Below, one piece after another: positions 33,301 to 44,822 of a stretch of DNA of 64,000 nucleotides. A program made the position numbers and the translations under genes. The stretch is from Verpa conica (lineage: Eukaryota; Ascomycota; Pezizomycetes; Pezizales; Morchellaceae), in contig JAUFSD010000014.1 of assembly GCA_033030425.1 (NCBI GenBank), positions 1-64,000 of the forward strand, written 5' to 3'. Every line of letters starts with the position of its first letter. The first letter of the stretch is position 1. The notes below the pieces were generated by a model. It was not told the origin of the DNA. It made no database searches and worked only from the letters and a program-made list of their open reading frames with translations.

Positions 33301-35510
33301 TCAAAAGTCTGACATGTCTAGACAGACACCACCCGTAATCTGTACCCTATTCTGATACTAGCTGCTATATCCGACTCCCACCACCATGAATAGTCATCAA
33401 ACATCCCAGGACAAGATGGCTGATGATTGGAGTCCCTAAGCTGGGACCTTGATAAGTGCATCCCGGAGATATTATATTTTCCTAGTCTCTTACACATAGG
33501 GGGATTAGGTTTTAATTTAAATCCTAAATGAATTAGGGTAGTTTGTAGGGTTTTCATGAGGGTTACCTTATAACTACACCTGCGATGTGTGCTGCAGCAG
33601 CTCGTTTTGGGTTAAAATGCGTAATGCTAGCGTCATATTCATAGCCTAGAGCCCTATTCCCGGCTATTTTATATACAACTCTATCGTATCTATAATAATT
33701 TACTGGGTTTGTGAAAACTAGATTGGGGACCCAGGAGAGCCCGGGCGGTTTATTTTACCAGGTAAAAGGGTCGTATTATATCCGGAGGGTCACCTTACAA
33801 TTAAATGTTGGGTATTTAACAATATAGTAGCTTAAGCGCTTTTCACAATACATGCTTAGGGCTTGGGGAAGAACCTAGGATTACTCAGAGAATTATGAGA
33901 GTCCTAATTAGCTGATATCTAAATTACTGTAATCATGCAAGCGTAAGCTGGGGCTGGACTGAGACTAATATTTCTATCCCTAATATAATAGGGCCTTTCG
34001 GCGAGAGCGAGCTTTCTTACCACTTATATCTTATAGAGTTCAATATGAACGTTAATGAACCAGCTTTGAACTCACCACGCTAGTCAAGCGTGGTGTAAAT
34101 GCTGAGGGGAGTATCTTTGTGCTGGGTTATTATTTCTTAATGCCTTACCTCCACTAAAACTTTTCTAAAATTCCTCTTGATAACCCTATCTACTTTCTAT
34201 TTACTTTCCATGGTAATAGAAATAGGGTTAGGGTTATACAAATATAGTCACCGTAAGAAATCACCAGCTGTAGAAAGGTTGTAGGCGATCCAAATTCTTA
34301 TCATCTATGATAGTCGTATTGTATCCAATACTCATCGCATACGCATCCTTGTTATCTGTAAGTAGGCGGCATGCCACTCTACGGATCTTAATACTAGGCG
34401 TAGTTCTAAGAGGCTGAGTATGGCTAAATACCTCGGAAAGATGCTCATTATTAGTAATTGTATTAGGGTTTCCCCAAGCTACAGAGTTTTCTATAAGAGA
34501 TAGTTATTCACTCTATAAATCGAATAAGAGTAACGGTAGTGTAGTATATTGCTTAAAACTACAACCGGCCGTGTATGCCGGTCTAATATATATCCTTGTA
34601 TCCTGTACTTTTATCACTTAAATGAGTATGCAGCACTATCAAATCTTGCTTATAATAAATATAGACCAGATAACCTTCTAGCTGATTAGCTTAGTGTGGA
34701 TGAAATGTCTGGATTCTAAGGAAGAGCGCAACACGAAAGTAGCTCATCCCTTAGTTAAAGTATAACTAATCAAGTCAATAGAGAAATAAAAGACTTGGTG
34801 TTTTGTAGTAGTATACACCGGTCGGAAGTCTGTTTAGATTCAAGTCGTTTAGGCGCTTCTACGGCCCGATGTCCGAAGGTATTTTTTGTCGTGTCGGGGG
34901 AGGTGCGTTTGTTTACTAGAAAGCGGTTAATTGATCGGAGTGACTTTCGGTTCATCCCGAAGAGGCTTGTACTATCCTATAGTACCCCTCACAGTAAACT
35001 CTAGAGTCCAAGGTAAGTACCGTATGGGCTGAGCATTCTACTCCTAGACTACTGACTTTGAGCAGATTTGTAACTGTTTATAATCACTAATTTTGTATTC
35101 TGTTATGATATTTATTTCGTTCCTTGCCATAAAATAATTCCGCAGGGGTCTACTATGATCTGCTCTGTCCCTGGCCTATGTTTACCCCGGACTTTCTACC
35201 CCGCTCTTATTATCGCTACCCCTGAGTTTTCGGCTTGACGGGAGGTGTAGTGGTATTACTTGGCAAGAAATAATCTCTTTCAGATAATTGACAAGGTTTA
35301 AAGGGTTAAGGGCTCCCTGGTGATAAAGTTACAATTAGCTACCTGCCATTAGTAGTTGAACCTAAGTGACTTGGTAGTTGACTCACTGCAAGGCTGTCGG
35401 GCTTGTAGTTGGAAGTAGTATTTGAACTCCCTGGTCCCTCCTTCTAGTGGTTGAGGCACCTGTCCTTGATAGTTCCTTCCGTGAAGGTTCACTTTTGGTA
35501 CAAAGTTAAA
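30311..35510. other. 5.2-kb gene-poor stretch
   Basis: The first few hundred bases are probably the promoter and leader of the divergently placed Zn2Cys6 gene. Scattered short frames (31270-31545, 31883-32131, 32848-33076, 34770-35004) have no domain. A fragment near 33948-33972 (CTGGGGCTGGACTGAGACTA) looks like a solo end of the AGTCTCGT element family. A short TTAGGG-like stretch at about 34217-34232 is noted elsewhere. Confidence 0.5.
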
Positions 35511-36999
35511 ATGAAGAGCCTTTCACTCTTCGTACTCGGGTTGTCCGCTTCACTCTCTTTAGCAGCTGTTCCTCCTCCAGGAGCTGACGGAAAGTATACT
35601 CTAACTGCACCCGGTATTCGTGCGCAGGTGAATCTCACTTTAGATATACTTTCACCGCACCAGACTTGAGTTTACACTAAATTTGATAGTTTATCCCGTA
35701 TGCTGCCGGTATCACAAATTTGTTTGTAAAGGACAAAAATGGCATTGAGAGGGATATAGTACTTGGACACGATAATGCTAGCTACTATCGCAAGTTCTCC
35801 TTTTATTAAGCCTTGGAAGATTTTATCAAAAAAATCTAATAATTCTCATAGCTATTGACCCGAATCACAGCCACTACGGGGCAATTCCTGGACGCTATGC
35901 AAACAGAATCGGAAATGCCCAGTTCACTCTCGATGGTGTTACCTATTATACACCGAAAAACGATGGCAACAACACTCTCCACTCTGGACCTAACGGATGG
36001 GGTTATCGTTTCTTCAACGTGTCAAGCGTTAGCACAAATTCAATTACTTTCTCGATGCACGATCCTAGTAATTCGACCGGAATGCCCGGAGCTGTGGACG
36101 CTTTGATAACTTATACTCTCACCCCAAATACCTGGAAGATCAAGATCACGGCTACATCGCCCGAACACAGGACTCGTACGTTTTCGGTTTAATTTTTAGC
36201 AATCAATAAAGCCTTTGATAACAGTTTTCGCTAATAAAAAGTACTTATCCAGCTATTATGTTGACCCAACACACTTACTGGAACCTGGATGCCTTTTCAA
36301 ACCCTGACACTGATCTCATCTGGAATCATACCTACAGCACTCCCTTCTCTAAGCGTCTTCTCGAGCCAGACCCAAACATGGTTCCAACCGGAGCTATAAC
36401 AACAATACCCGAGGACGATATCAACGACTTCTGGTCAAAGCCGAAGCAACTTGGGACTAATCTCCAGACACCTGGGTGGGTGGGTAATTGTGGGACTGGG
36501 TCTGCTTGTGAGGGATATAACAACTGCTGGGTTGTTGATAAGAGTCCAAGTATTAATAAGCCAGTGGCTACACTATCGAGCGAATGGTCGGGTATCAAGT
36601 TCGATATCTACACTAACCAGGGGGCTGTTCAGTTATATACGTGCTACTGGATGAATGGTAACCTTCTTAGAGACTATTTTCGATGAAGGCTAGTAATCTA
36701 ACTGACTGATTTAAAGGGCAAATCCCTATCAAGAGTACACAGGGGGGTACTGGGTCAGCGACAAACGGTTTTGTTAACAGTGGTGGATGTCTTGCTTTGG
36801 AGGCCCAAGACTGGAATGATGGAATCAACCAGTAAGTTTAAATTCATCCGTAACATTACCATTTGAAGAGACTTGGAGGAGACTTTGAGAAAGCGCTGAT
36901 GTTTTGGGTTGTAATAGTCCTGAATGGGGCCGTAACCAGTTCTACGGACCTGGAGATAGCTATAATTGGGAATCAACTTACAAATTTGGGCTATTGTAA
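35511..36999 (+). CDS. Secreted aldose 1-epimerase (galactose mutarotase family), 380 aa
   Basis: Six exons: 35511-35627, 35690-35789, 35852-36175, 36253-36657, 36717-36831 and 36918-36999. Introns are 59-86 nt; intron 2 starts GCAAGT, a GC-AG intron. The joined frame is 381 codons with stop. A signal peptide is evident (MKSLSLFVLGLSASLSLAA). Family landmarks in order: FIPYAAGITNLFVKDKNG, GRYANRI (86-92), NTLHSGPNGWGYRF with His116, TQHTYWNL with catalytic His187, and CLALEAQDWNDGINHPEW with catalytic Glu344. All expected catalytic positions are present, so it should interconvert alpha and beta anomers of aldoses, here outside the cell. It lies 3.1 kb upstream of a secreted pectate lyase, fitting plant-polysaccharide use, though sugar specificity is not visible. 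The gene appears intact. Confidence 0.9.
35790..35851 (+). other. 62-nt GC-AG intron in the aldose epimerase gene
   Basis: Donor GCAAGT, branch CTAAT and acceptor CATAG. The GC donor is forced by phase and by conservation on both sides (VLGHDNASYY / PIDPNHSHYG). Confidence 0.75.
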
Positions 37000-39900
37000 A
37001 ACATGTACTAGTTCAACCGTAAGAAACGTTCATATATATTGAAATAAAGTACCTAAGATACAATGGGAATTTAGGCGCTGGTCAGCTTTTTATGAAAACT
37101 AGCCTAGCATCGATTTCTACTATATTTACAACTGTTTATCAAATGGGTATAGTATAGTTTAGGATTTTCTCTAGAAATGAATAAATAATAGGCCATATCT
37201 ATTTGTGATGACATTCATATACTTTTTATATATAGTTAGTACATATCGACAGTATACGGAGGGAGGAGGGCATGTGCGTGAATGTCAGATTAGTAAGTTC
37301 TGTGCATTCGAGAGGATTAGTTCTAGGTATCTATTATTTAGTACTCTTAATGACTTCCATCGGTGCGCCCGGTCCTGTATCAAGATCTATTCTTGCTCTG
37401 GCACCTCAAATTTTAATCTTGTTGGGTTTTCTCCTGCACTAGTAGCGAGCGAGATATACATATAGGCGAGTGTGCCAAACGAGAACCATCCACTCTCCTA
37501 TCAGGGAGCATGTGAATTTGGTACCTGTTCCTTCATGGTGTTTGGGATATAGGGCAGGATTTTATATCGTACGCAAGTTTGCGGTGTGGGGGCCGGCTGT
37601 GTACCCGATATCGGATAGGCTCAAGCCGGACCAATACTGATCCCATCGCGCGCCTTCGCGTGTGTATGAGTTTAACCTGTGTATTTAATGTACTCAGTAT
37701 ATGAGGCTTCTAGAAAGCTGTATATAGTGTATTCACCCTTTCGCCTATAGCCATTGCGAAATAAACCGAGGGATTTATCTGTTAGATTAATTAAAGGGGA
37801 ATGCAACGTTCTAGGATTTACCCAGCTTATGCTGGGTGGTACGCAAGTGAAACATCATCCATCTCTTGGCGTCCGGCATCGCACTCTCGCCTCCGATTGG
37901 TTGAACCTGCAGAGGATTATTGTTTGCGCACATGCACCAAGTGCATATGATCTTAGGAATCAGGGACTGGGCTATAATATCTTAGGGCTTAACTTCTGGT
38001 CTTGGTGAACGCAAGTTATATATACTCGTACCTGTAACTTTCTTGTTCCATTCATTTTCTTTCACTTTGTTGGTACATTTGTGGTCTGAGATCCTTAGAC
38101 GTTTTTTTGCATGCATATAATTATAGGTGAGATGATCATGATAATGATAACCCATAATATTCAACTTTTCTACAAATATTTATCGGCTGTCTGGTGATGA
38201 AGGGTCTGTATGCACCTTAGGCGTTGGTCAGATGATCGTAAAATAGATAAGAGAAGGATTTTAATGCTCTTAAGTCTAATTCGATAGTGATATTCAGAAG
38301 ACCATATGCCAAGTCTTTAATGGATGACGCTCTACGCATTTTCGGGGTAAAAGAAATGTTGTGGGTATAGAAAAGGAAGAGCCTATTACGGGCCATCAAG
38401 GGAGTTATATAGAATATATAAACTATAGGTACTTTAGTCATTCTGTATCCAATTCTTAGGCGCCAGTATATTATTTACAAGCACCAGTGCACTATCTATC
38501 ACCAATTCTAAAACTTTCTCTAAATTCCCATTAATGGTACCAGAGTAGCTCTTCAAGTGAGGATATTATTTCTGGTACTTTTTCATGCATATAGCCAGTT
38601 ATTTTTTTGCTTTAAATCTCCAACAGCGCCAACAGGGAGCCCTTGGGTTAAAACACTCGGGTCAACACGGTTTGTAGGTGGCTCACGGTGTGCATAGCAC
38701 CGCAAACCGAATGATATTCCATTATATCTTAGGGAATAGGGTCTGAGTAATACAAGAGGTTCTTGGTATTCACCAAAAGTATGTAGCTATACTAAGTTTC
38801 AGAGGTGGCGATTGAAGGGACTATTCTTAATGGTAGCCATCGTGGGAATAAGTCCAGTCATTAGGCCTATATTTAGAGAATTTCACTTATTATTCGGTTA
38901 TATAATACTCCGAAAACCGGTGTTTCGTAAGATTCATTTGAGTACTGTGGGATGTAATACGTACATACACTTGTTGCATGAATATCACAAAATGCTCTAC
39001 AATGGGTGTGATATTTCTGTCGCACACAAAATATCGGTTTCCCCCATGCTCCTGCAACTTCAACCCCGCATTATGCAAGCTCCTGCAATAATATAAACCA
39101 TCGGATATTAAATCTAGTGGGGCTTTCTTATTCCCTCATCCTCGCTAGATAGAATACCGAGGCCTTGGTGTCGGACCGGATTATAGCAATGGCCATATAT
39201 CACTGATAAAGATAAGTCATTTCGGGACTAGCACTCAAGCTCATATGATCATTCCAATCAGTTTACTTCTTATTTCAACGTCGTGCTTAGAAAATTTCTA
39301 AACTATAGATATATAGGCGAGAATGAGGGACACTTCACGTCAAACATGTGTCATGCATGAGCTCCGACCAGGACTTATCGTACCTCAAGCCCCCAACCCT
39401 GAGCGCTTTAGATCTAGTAAGTCTCATATAAAGTCAAATTTCGCCCTCTCAGCTAACCCGAGCCGCCTATGAATCTTTAGTACTTTATAGATATAATCAG
39501 AACTTAGGCTCATCAGGTAAATAGATAAGAGTAATGGATTTTTTGAGTGAGGATTCCCCGTACCAATGTACCAGGTCGATGTAGCTTAACATAGATCTTT
39601 GTCTTGAGTTTTAATCTTGTAATCTAACCCCTTAATGAGCATAAAATATCTGGGTTTCTTGGCGTATAGGTGATTGACATCCGGGCCCGCTTTATTATAC
39701 CCCGACCTCCGGTTACGATATATCATGTTTTACCTGTGGAACCGCTTGCTTTTGTGTACGAGTTTAATTTTCCGGAAATTACCTAGATCTCGAATATCAC
39801 TTAAGCCCGGACCGACGGGCCCTGCATTATATTTTATCGCTTAACAAGGGCTTACGGCTGGTATTTGGTGTTTTTCGTGGTTTATTTTGCTCGCCAACTC

Positions 39901-40131
39901 GCATATTCTTCTCCCCGAGATTCACGTCTCCCCATACTCTTGGCAAAATTTGTGTTCCGAAGGAAATATTCTAACCATAGAAAGGAAGCCATGTTCAACT
40001 TGGCAAATCAAATAACTCCCTGAATAATCTTATAAAGAGAGCTTGAAATCCATTCACTAGAGTACCCTTTCTTTAGATCACCTCCTCAACAGAAAACTAA
40101 GATCTTAGCAACATATTGAACAGCCTCCACT
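37000..40131. other. Intergenic stretch between the two carbohydrate enzyme genes
   Basis: A+T-rich DNA with only short domain-less frames. The final 100 bases contain the TATA-like site of the pectate lyase gene. Confidence 0.5.
40031..40036 (+). promoter_or_regulatory. TATA box candidate of the pectate lyase gene
   Basis: TATAAA lies 96 bases before the ATG at 40132, with no other gene in between. Confidence 0.5.
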
Positions 40132-41925
40132 ATGAGATACGCAATCATTCCTGCTGCCATAATGGCAATCAGCATTTCTGCTGTCGAAGGCCAGCAATCT
40201 GCATATGGTCAATGCGGCGGTGTAAGAAATACGCTCTCCAGAGGTTATTAGAAATTCTAATTATTTTGAAATTAAGGTTAACTGGACCGGGGCTACGACC
40301 TGCGTTAGTGGCTTTTATTGCTCGTACGTTTCCTAATTACCTCAATGATTTAAAACTTAGAATAACACTATATACATCTAGATACTCCAATGACTTCTAT
40401 AGTCAGTGTGTCCCGGTATGTTCCAAAAATCAAATATAAAAGTAGTATTACAAGAGATTTGACAAGATTTTACTGGTAGGGTACTGCACCAACTACTGTC
40501 TCTACTACGGCGGCTGCCACAACCACAGCGGTTGTTACCTCGAGCTCTAGGAGCACTACCGTTGCTACTACAACTAGTTCAAGAACATCCACTTCTTCAA
40601 CTTCTACAACTAGTGTAGCAGCTGGCACGGGCACTGCCAAGGTTGACGAACGTAAGGATACCTCTGTGAAGATTTGTGAAACTGCTAAGCAGTGAAATAG
40701 TTGTCGGATACGGAAGGGCAGCAACTGGTGGTGGAAGTGCTGCAGCAACCACAGTCACTGCCTGCGCAGCCCTTGAATCCGCAGTGGCTTCTTCTGCTGC
40801 AAAGGTTGTCAAAGTTAACGGCCTTCTTAGCGGTTGTGGAATCATTGATATCGAAAGCGATAAGACTATACTTGGTGTTGGGAGCAATTCTGGGCTCACA
40901 AACGGCGGATTCAGGATCAAGGATGCTAACAACGTAATTATCCGTAACATGGTTTTCAAGATCCCCCCGGCAAGCGGTGATCTCGTCGCCCTAGATGGTG
41001 CTACAAATGTGTATGTGTAAATTTAACACCCTTTCCAAGGAAACACTGACATGGAGATATTTTTGTAGCTGGATTGATCATAATGACTTCTCGACAGTCG
41101 GGCTTACTGGCGGCAAAGATGAGCACGTCCCACTATGCCCTGTTGTGAGAGTCTTTGCTGACTAATGGCTGACTCTAGTTATGATGGCCTTCTTGATATC
41201 ACTCATGCTTCTAATCTCGTTACAGTATCCTGGAATAAGTTTCATGATCATTGGAAGGGATCTTTGGTTGGCCATTCGGACTCTAATGAAAGCGAAGGTT
41301 AGTATGGTCCTGCGCATATTCTCTCTATTACGGGAAATTTCTAATAGGTTCTAGACACTGGTTATCTTAAGGTTTGGTCTCGAATATTCTTATTATACTT
41401 ACCGGTTTGCAAATCCTAACCCTTTGTTCGCGATGGGCACAACTAGGTGACATACCACCACAACTCATGGATCAATATCAACTCCCGCCTTCCATCGCTA
41501 CGTTTCGGAACGGGCCATATCTATAGGTTTAACCTCCCCATTACCTACAATACGCGAGTTACACCCCTTGCTAATAAATCTAGTTCCTACTTCTACTCGT
41601 GCCCAACCTCTGGCATCAACTCTAGGATGGGAGCTCAGGTCTTGGTCGAGAATAATAACTTCGATAGTGTCCAGCTTGCGATCGTTACAGATCTTGATTC
41701 AGACGAGGAGGGATACGCAGTCCAGAGAAATAATATCTTCACCAACTCGGACACGCGGATTACTCAGACTGGAAGTCTTACTCCACCTTATACATATACG
41801 TAAGTTCATATGTTATTAAAAAATCTACCTAACAGAAAAAAACTAACTATAACGTCAGTATGGATGCTGCCGCCAATGTCCCGGCTATCGTTGCGGCATA
41901 TGCAGGGACTGGAATTGTTGGTTAG
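40132..41925 (+). CDS. Secreted pectate lyase (PL1) with N-terminal CBM1, 401 aa
   Basis: Eleven exons: 40132-40221, 40277-40323, 40382-40415, 40480-40651, 40701-41010, 41069-41122, 41179-41297, 41355-41371, 41447-41526, 41584-41799 and 41859-41925, giving 402 codons with stop. Residues 1-20 are a signal peptide. 21-57 form a CBM1 cellulose-binding module (AYGQCGG, TTCVSGFYC, YSNDFYSQCVP). 58 to about 110 is a Ser/Thr linker. The rest is a PL1 beta-helix: VGYGRAATGGG, NVWIDHND (217-224), DYDGLLDITHAS (Ca-binding Asp region, 236-247), VTYHHNSW and RLPSLR (295-300) with the catalytic Arg, then GAQVLVENN. The enzyme cleaves polygalacturonate by beta-elimination and is Ca-dependent. Exon 8 is 17 nt. 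Intron 6 needs a GCACGT donor; if that is wrong, a frameshift is present. The 57-nt intron 9 is in frame and could be retained. Confidence 0.88.
41123..41178 (+). other. 56-nt GC-AG intron candidate in the pectate lyase gene
   Basis: Every GT in the exon is in phase 0, whereas the acceptor at 41178 requires phase 2. Only the GC donor GA|GCACGT fits, joining GGKD to DYDGLLDITHA. Its length matches the neighbouring introns. Confidence 0.6.
41355..41371 (+). other. 17-nt microexon in the pectate lyase gene
   Basis: ACACTGGTTATCTTAAG is flanked by a TTCTAG acceptor and a GTTTGG donor. It supplies D(part)-T-G-Y-L-K between SNESE and VTYHHN, exactly where PL1 enzymes have a DTGxLxVTYHHN block. Skipping it breaks the frame. 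Confidence 0.8.
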
Positions 41926-42198
41926 ATTTGGTATTTAAAATATAAGCTAGATTAGGTTTTGTCCTATAACTAGATATGTATCGAGTAGACAGCGAAGGAG
42001 TAGAAACACGCGGGATGAACTGAAAACTTACTAAAAATCAACTCGATTTTTTTACATAACCTATAAAAATTGCGATATGGACTATGAATTGACTTTGTAA
42101 AAGGTTGGAAGTTTGCCTTATACATTTCTTAGGCTTTATAGTAGGACTTTCTAGTTTTTTGGATTTGCTTTCTTGCCCAAACATCGCTTAAAGTGCAA

Positions 42199-42386
42199 AT
42201 GACTATCTATAAGAATATCATTTATAAAAATATTCTTAGCAGGCAGCCCCTCAAAATGTCCCACTAGACTATATCTGGATTGACTCCTTCTAGATCCGGC
42301 TAAAACACTTTTCTTATAGGAATATTCTCACTATATTGTTTTCAATTCTCGATCCCGACCGTATTCTGATAGATAGAGTCGCCTGT
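42199..42386. mobile_element. Diverged copy of the 193-bp Tc1/mariner-like MITE
   Basis: It shares with 17081-17273, in the same order: TCTATAAGAATA, AATATTCTTA, a CCC block, TTCTTATAGGAATAT and CGATCCCGACCGTATTCT, then a GATAGAGTCGCCTGTA end. Both termini are mutated. Confidence 0.6.
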
Positions 42387-44768
42387 AACCTAATTAGTAT
42401 CTCTAATCGAGACCATGAGACATCACTCGTCTGTCTCGGATGAGGTAAAGAATTAGATATAGTGTAGGTATGGGTAGACGCGGGTATACTCGCTGAGAAA
42501 TAAAGCAGGTAGATCACTCCATGATGTAGAAGTCTGGCGCAACTGCGACCCATACCTACGTGATGAGGTGTAGGCAAGATCCTCAAAGGAGTTCTGAACC
42601 TACAATCAAGACACTCCGGCGAGTAAGTCGTGGGTGTTTGAAGCCTTTACTGAAGAGTACTTCTACTCACTAGGCTGTGCATAGCTGCTATGGCGATTCA
42701 GATGGTCCAACAACAAGGTAAACTTAAACCTATCTCCTCTTAATCCTACAATAATGAAGTTAAACATAGATTCTTGTAGGTGGTGTAGTTGATTTGTTGT
42801 AATATTCGGATCCCCTGAAATATTAAGTAACGCTATCAACCATTCTATACCTCTAGCTAATGCCGTATTAACTGGAAAAATTCGTTTCTACTCTTCGGGG
42901 TTGAGATAATAAGTGATAAACCACCTAACTTGTAAAGGTAGTTACTATTCTTAGTTGAGTGAAAGAAAGCCGCTTCTCAGTGCAGTGAGCGAAAATATTG
43001 CTTCTAGGCTATTCTTAGTAAGATTTTCGAGTCACACTTTGTTTTCACCTCAAAGTGCAGAAATGAATCTCACCAGTAAGTACCAAGTAAAGCATCATAC
43101 ACCGTGCTCTATTCCTCAGGGACCTGTTTTTTACTACAAAGCGGCGGGTAAATGGTCTCACTTGAGCGATTTTATTCAGAGAGTAATAACCGAGTGCTAA
43201 AGATCCTAAAAGTTTCCAACTACTTTTATAAGAAACCGCGGCGGATACTTACGAATTATAAACTGCTTTTTTTTAGTAAATAATTTGTTACTACTACAGT
43301 AATCAAAAATTCGGAGCGGCGTATATATACACAAATATATAGAGCGGTGAAGAGAAGTTATTGGAGCTATCTATAGGTGATGAGCGGCGGCCCTGCAAGC
43401 CTCCTTCGTTCCTGCATATATGCGTAGTAAATTCCACCTCTCTGAACCTAGTAGCTACATATAGTGACTCTAGAGGTTATTCATATTATTTACCACCTTT
43501 GAAAGAAGGTTTTGACTCATGCTAGAGTTCTGAGGTGTTATAATATGGCATTGACACAGGAGAACTAGTCATGTGAGTATCATATGTGGAGCTGAAAGTA
43601 CACTTGAAAATCATGCAAAACATCATATCTCATACCCACTTATTCAGTAATAAAACTCCCTAAAGAACTAGGTTGGATATGCCATATGCCCTAGCATCTA
43701 GGTTCACTTATAGCGTAAAGACGTTAGTTCGTATAATCACAGTGCACGCGTGTTCTGTGATCTATAATGGGTGAGGGGAGCAAGATCAAGAACTATAGAT
43801 TTGATAATTATAGGTACTCAATCTCTCTGTACGACCAGGCGATATGTAGTAGCCTTGGGAAATGCGTAGATACATGAAGAAAATCCCCTGCTCTCATGTT
43901 TTTTTGTGTTTTTTTGTTATATTTCGTTAAATATTACGCTTTTAGGAACGTGTTATTAAATAGTGGAAACTATATGTAGGGGGCTTATGCATGCATGCAT
44001 AACCCTAACCCTTAGATCATGAGGGCGAAGCACAGAAAAACCCCACATCCTGCAAGGCGTTGTGTAAGGCAGTCAATGCTGTGGTCGATCAAACTTCAGC
44101 TATATTCTAGAAGTACGAAACTAGTATAAGTACCACTTACGTGCTGTAATATATCACCGGCACAGTCATTTTCATGGATGGCATGCACAGAGTATAGTAT
44201 TTCAATTCGTAGGAGTCGACTCACTGTCTCTGGGCTGTATCACCATCCAAATAGAAGGCCAAGCGCTAAGCGAAATATTTCTAAACCTATCGTAGCACGA
44301 GTAAGCCGTCAAGAAGTCTTCTGATCCCTGTAAGGCTTCTCGAACATGAATATGATTCTCTGGTGAACATCACTATTACCCCTAGAAACCCCCAAACGTT
44401 GAAGATTGTGGTAGCTACTATCTTTGCTGATTTGCGGCACATTACTCGCCGAGCAAACCACCCCTCCCATAAATAAATTAAATAAACCCTAGTATGCTTA
44501 ACTATTTTAACGTCATAAGAAATCTACATATTCGAGAGGGTGAAACGTGAGGCGTAAGCCACCCCCGCCCGGGAAATATACTTTTACCAAGTGCTCGGGA
44601 CCTTTCCAGGCCCGTTAGCCTATCTTCAAACTTCCTCGATTGTCAATCCGGGGGTTTGGTTAAGGTAATCTGTTACATATAAAGAGAAAGTTCATCCTTA
44701 CGTAGCACAACTCACAAAAAAAAGATATCCAATATTTCACCGAGGTCCATTTCGTACCAGGCATAATT

Positions 44769-44822
44769 CTTAGACGGCTATCAATATATTCCTCCTTCAG
44801 TATTCAATGGTAGCCGTCTAAG
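44769..44822. repeat. 54-bp hairpin with 12-bp perfect arms
   Basis: CTTAGACGGCTA (44769-44780) pairs with TAGCCGTCTAAG (44811-44822). The loop has no other feature, and the run of Ts expected of a terminator is absent. It could be a very short fold-back element. Confidence 0.55.
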
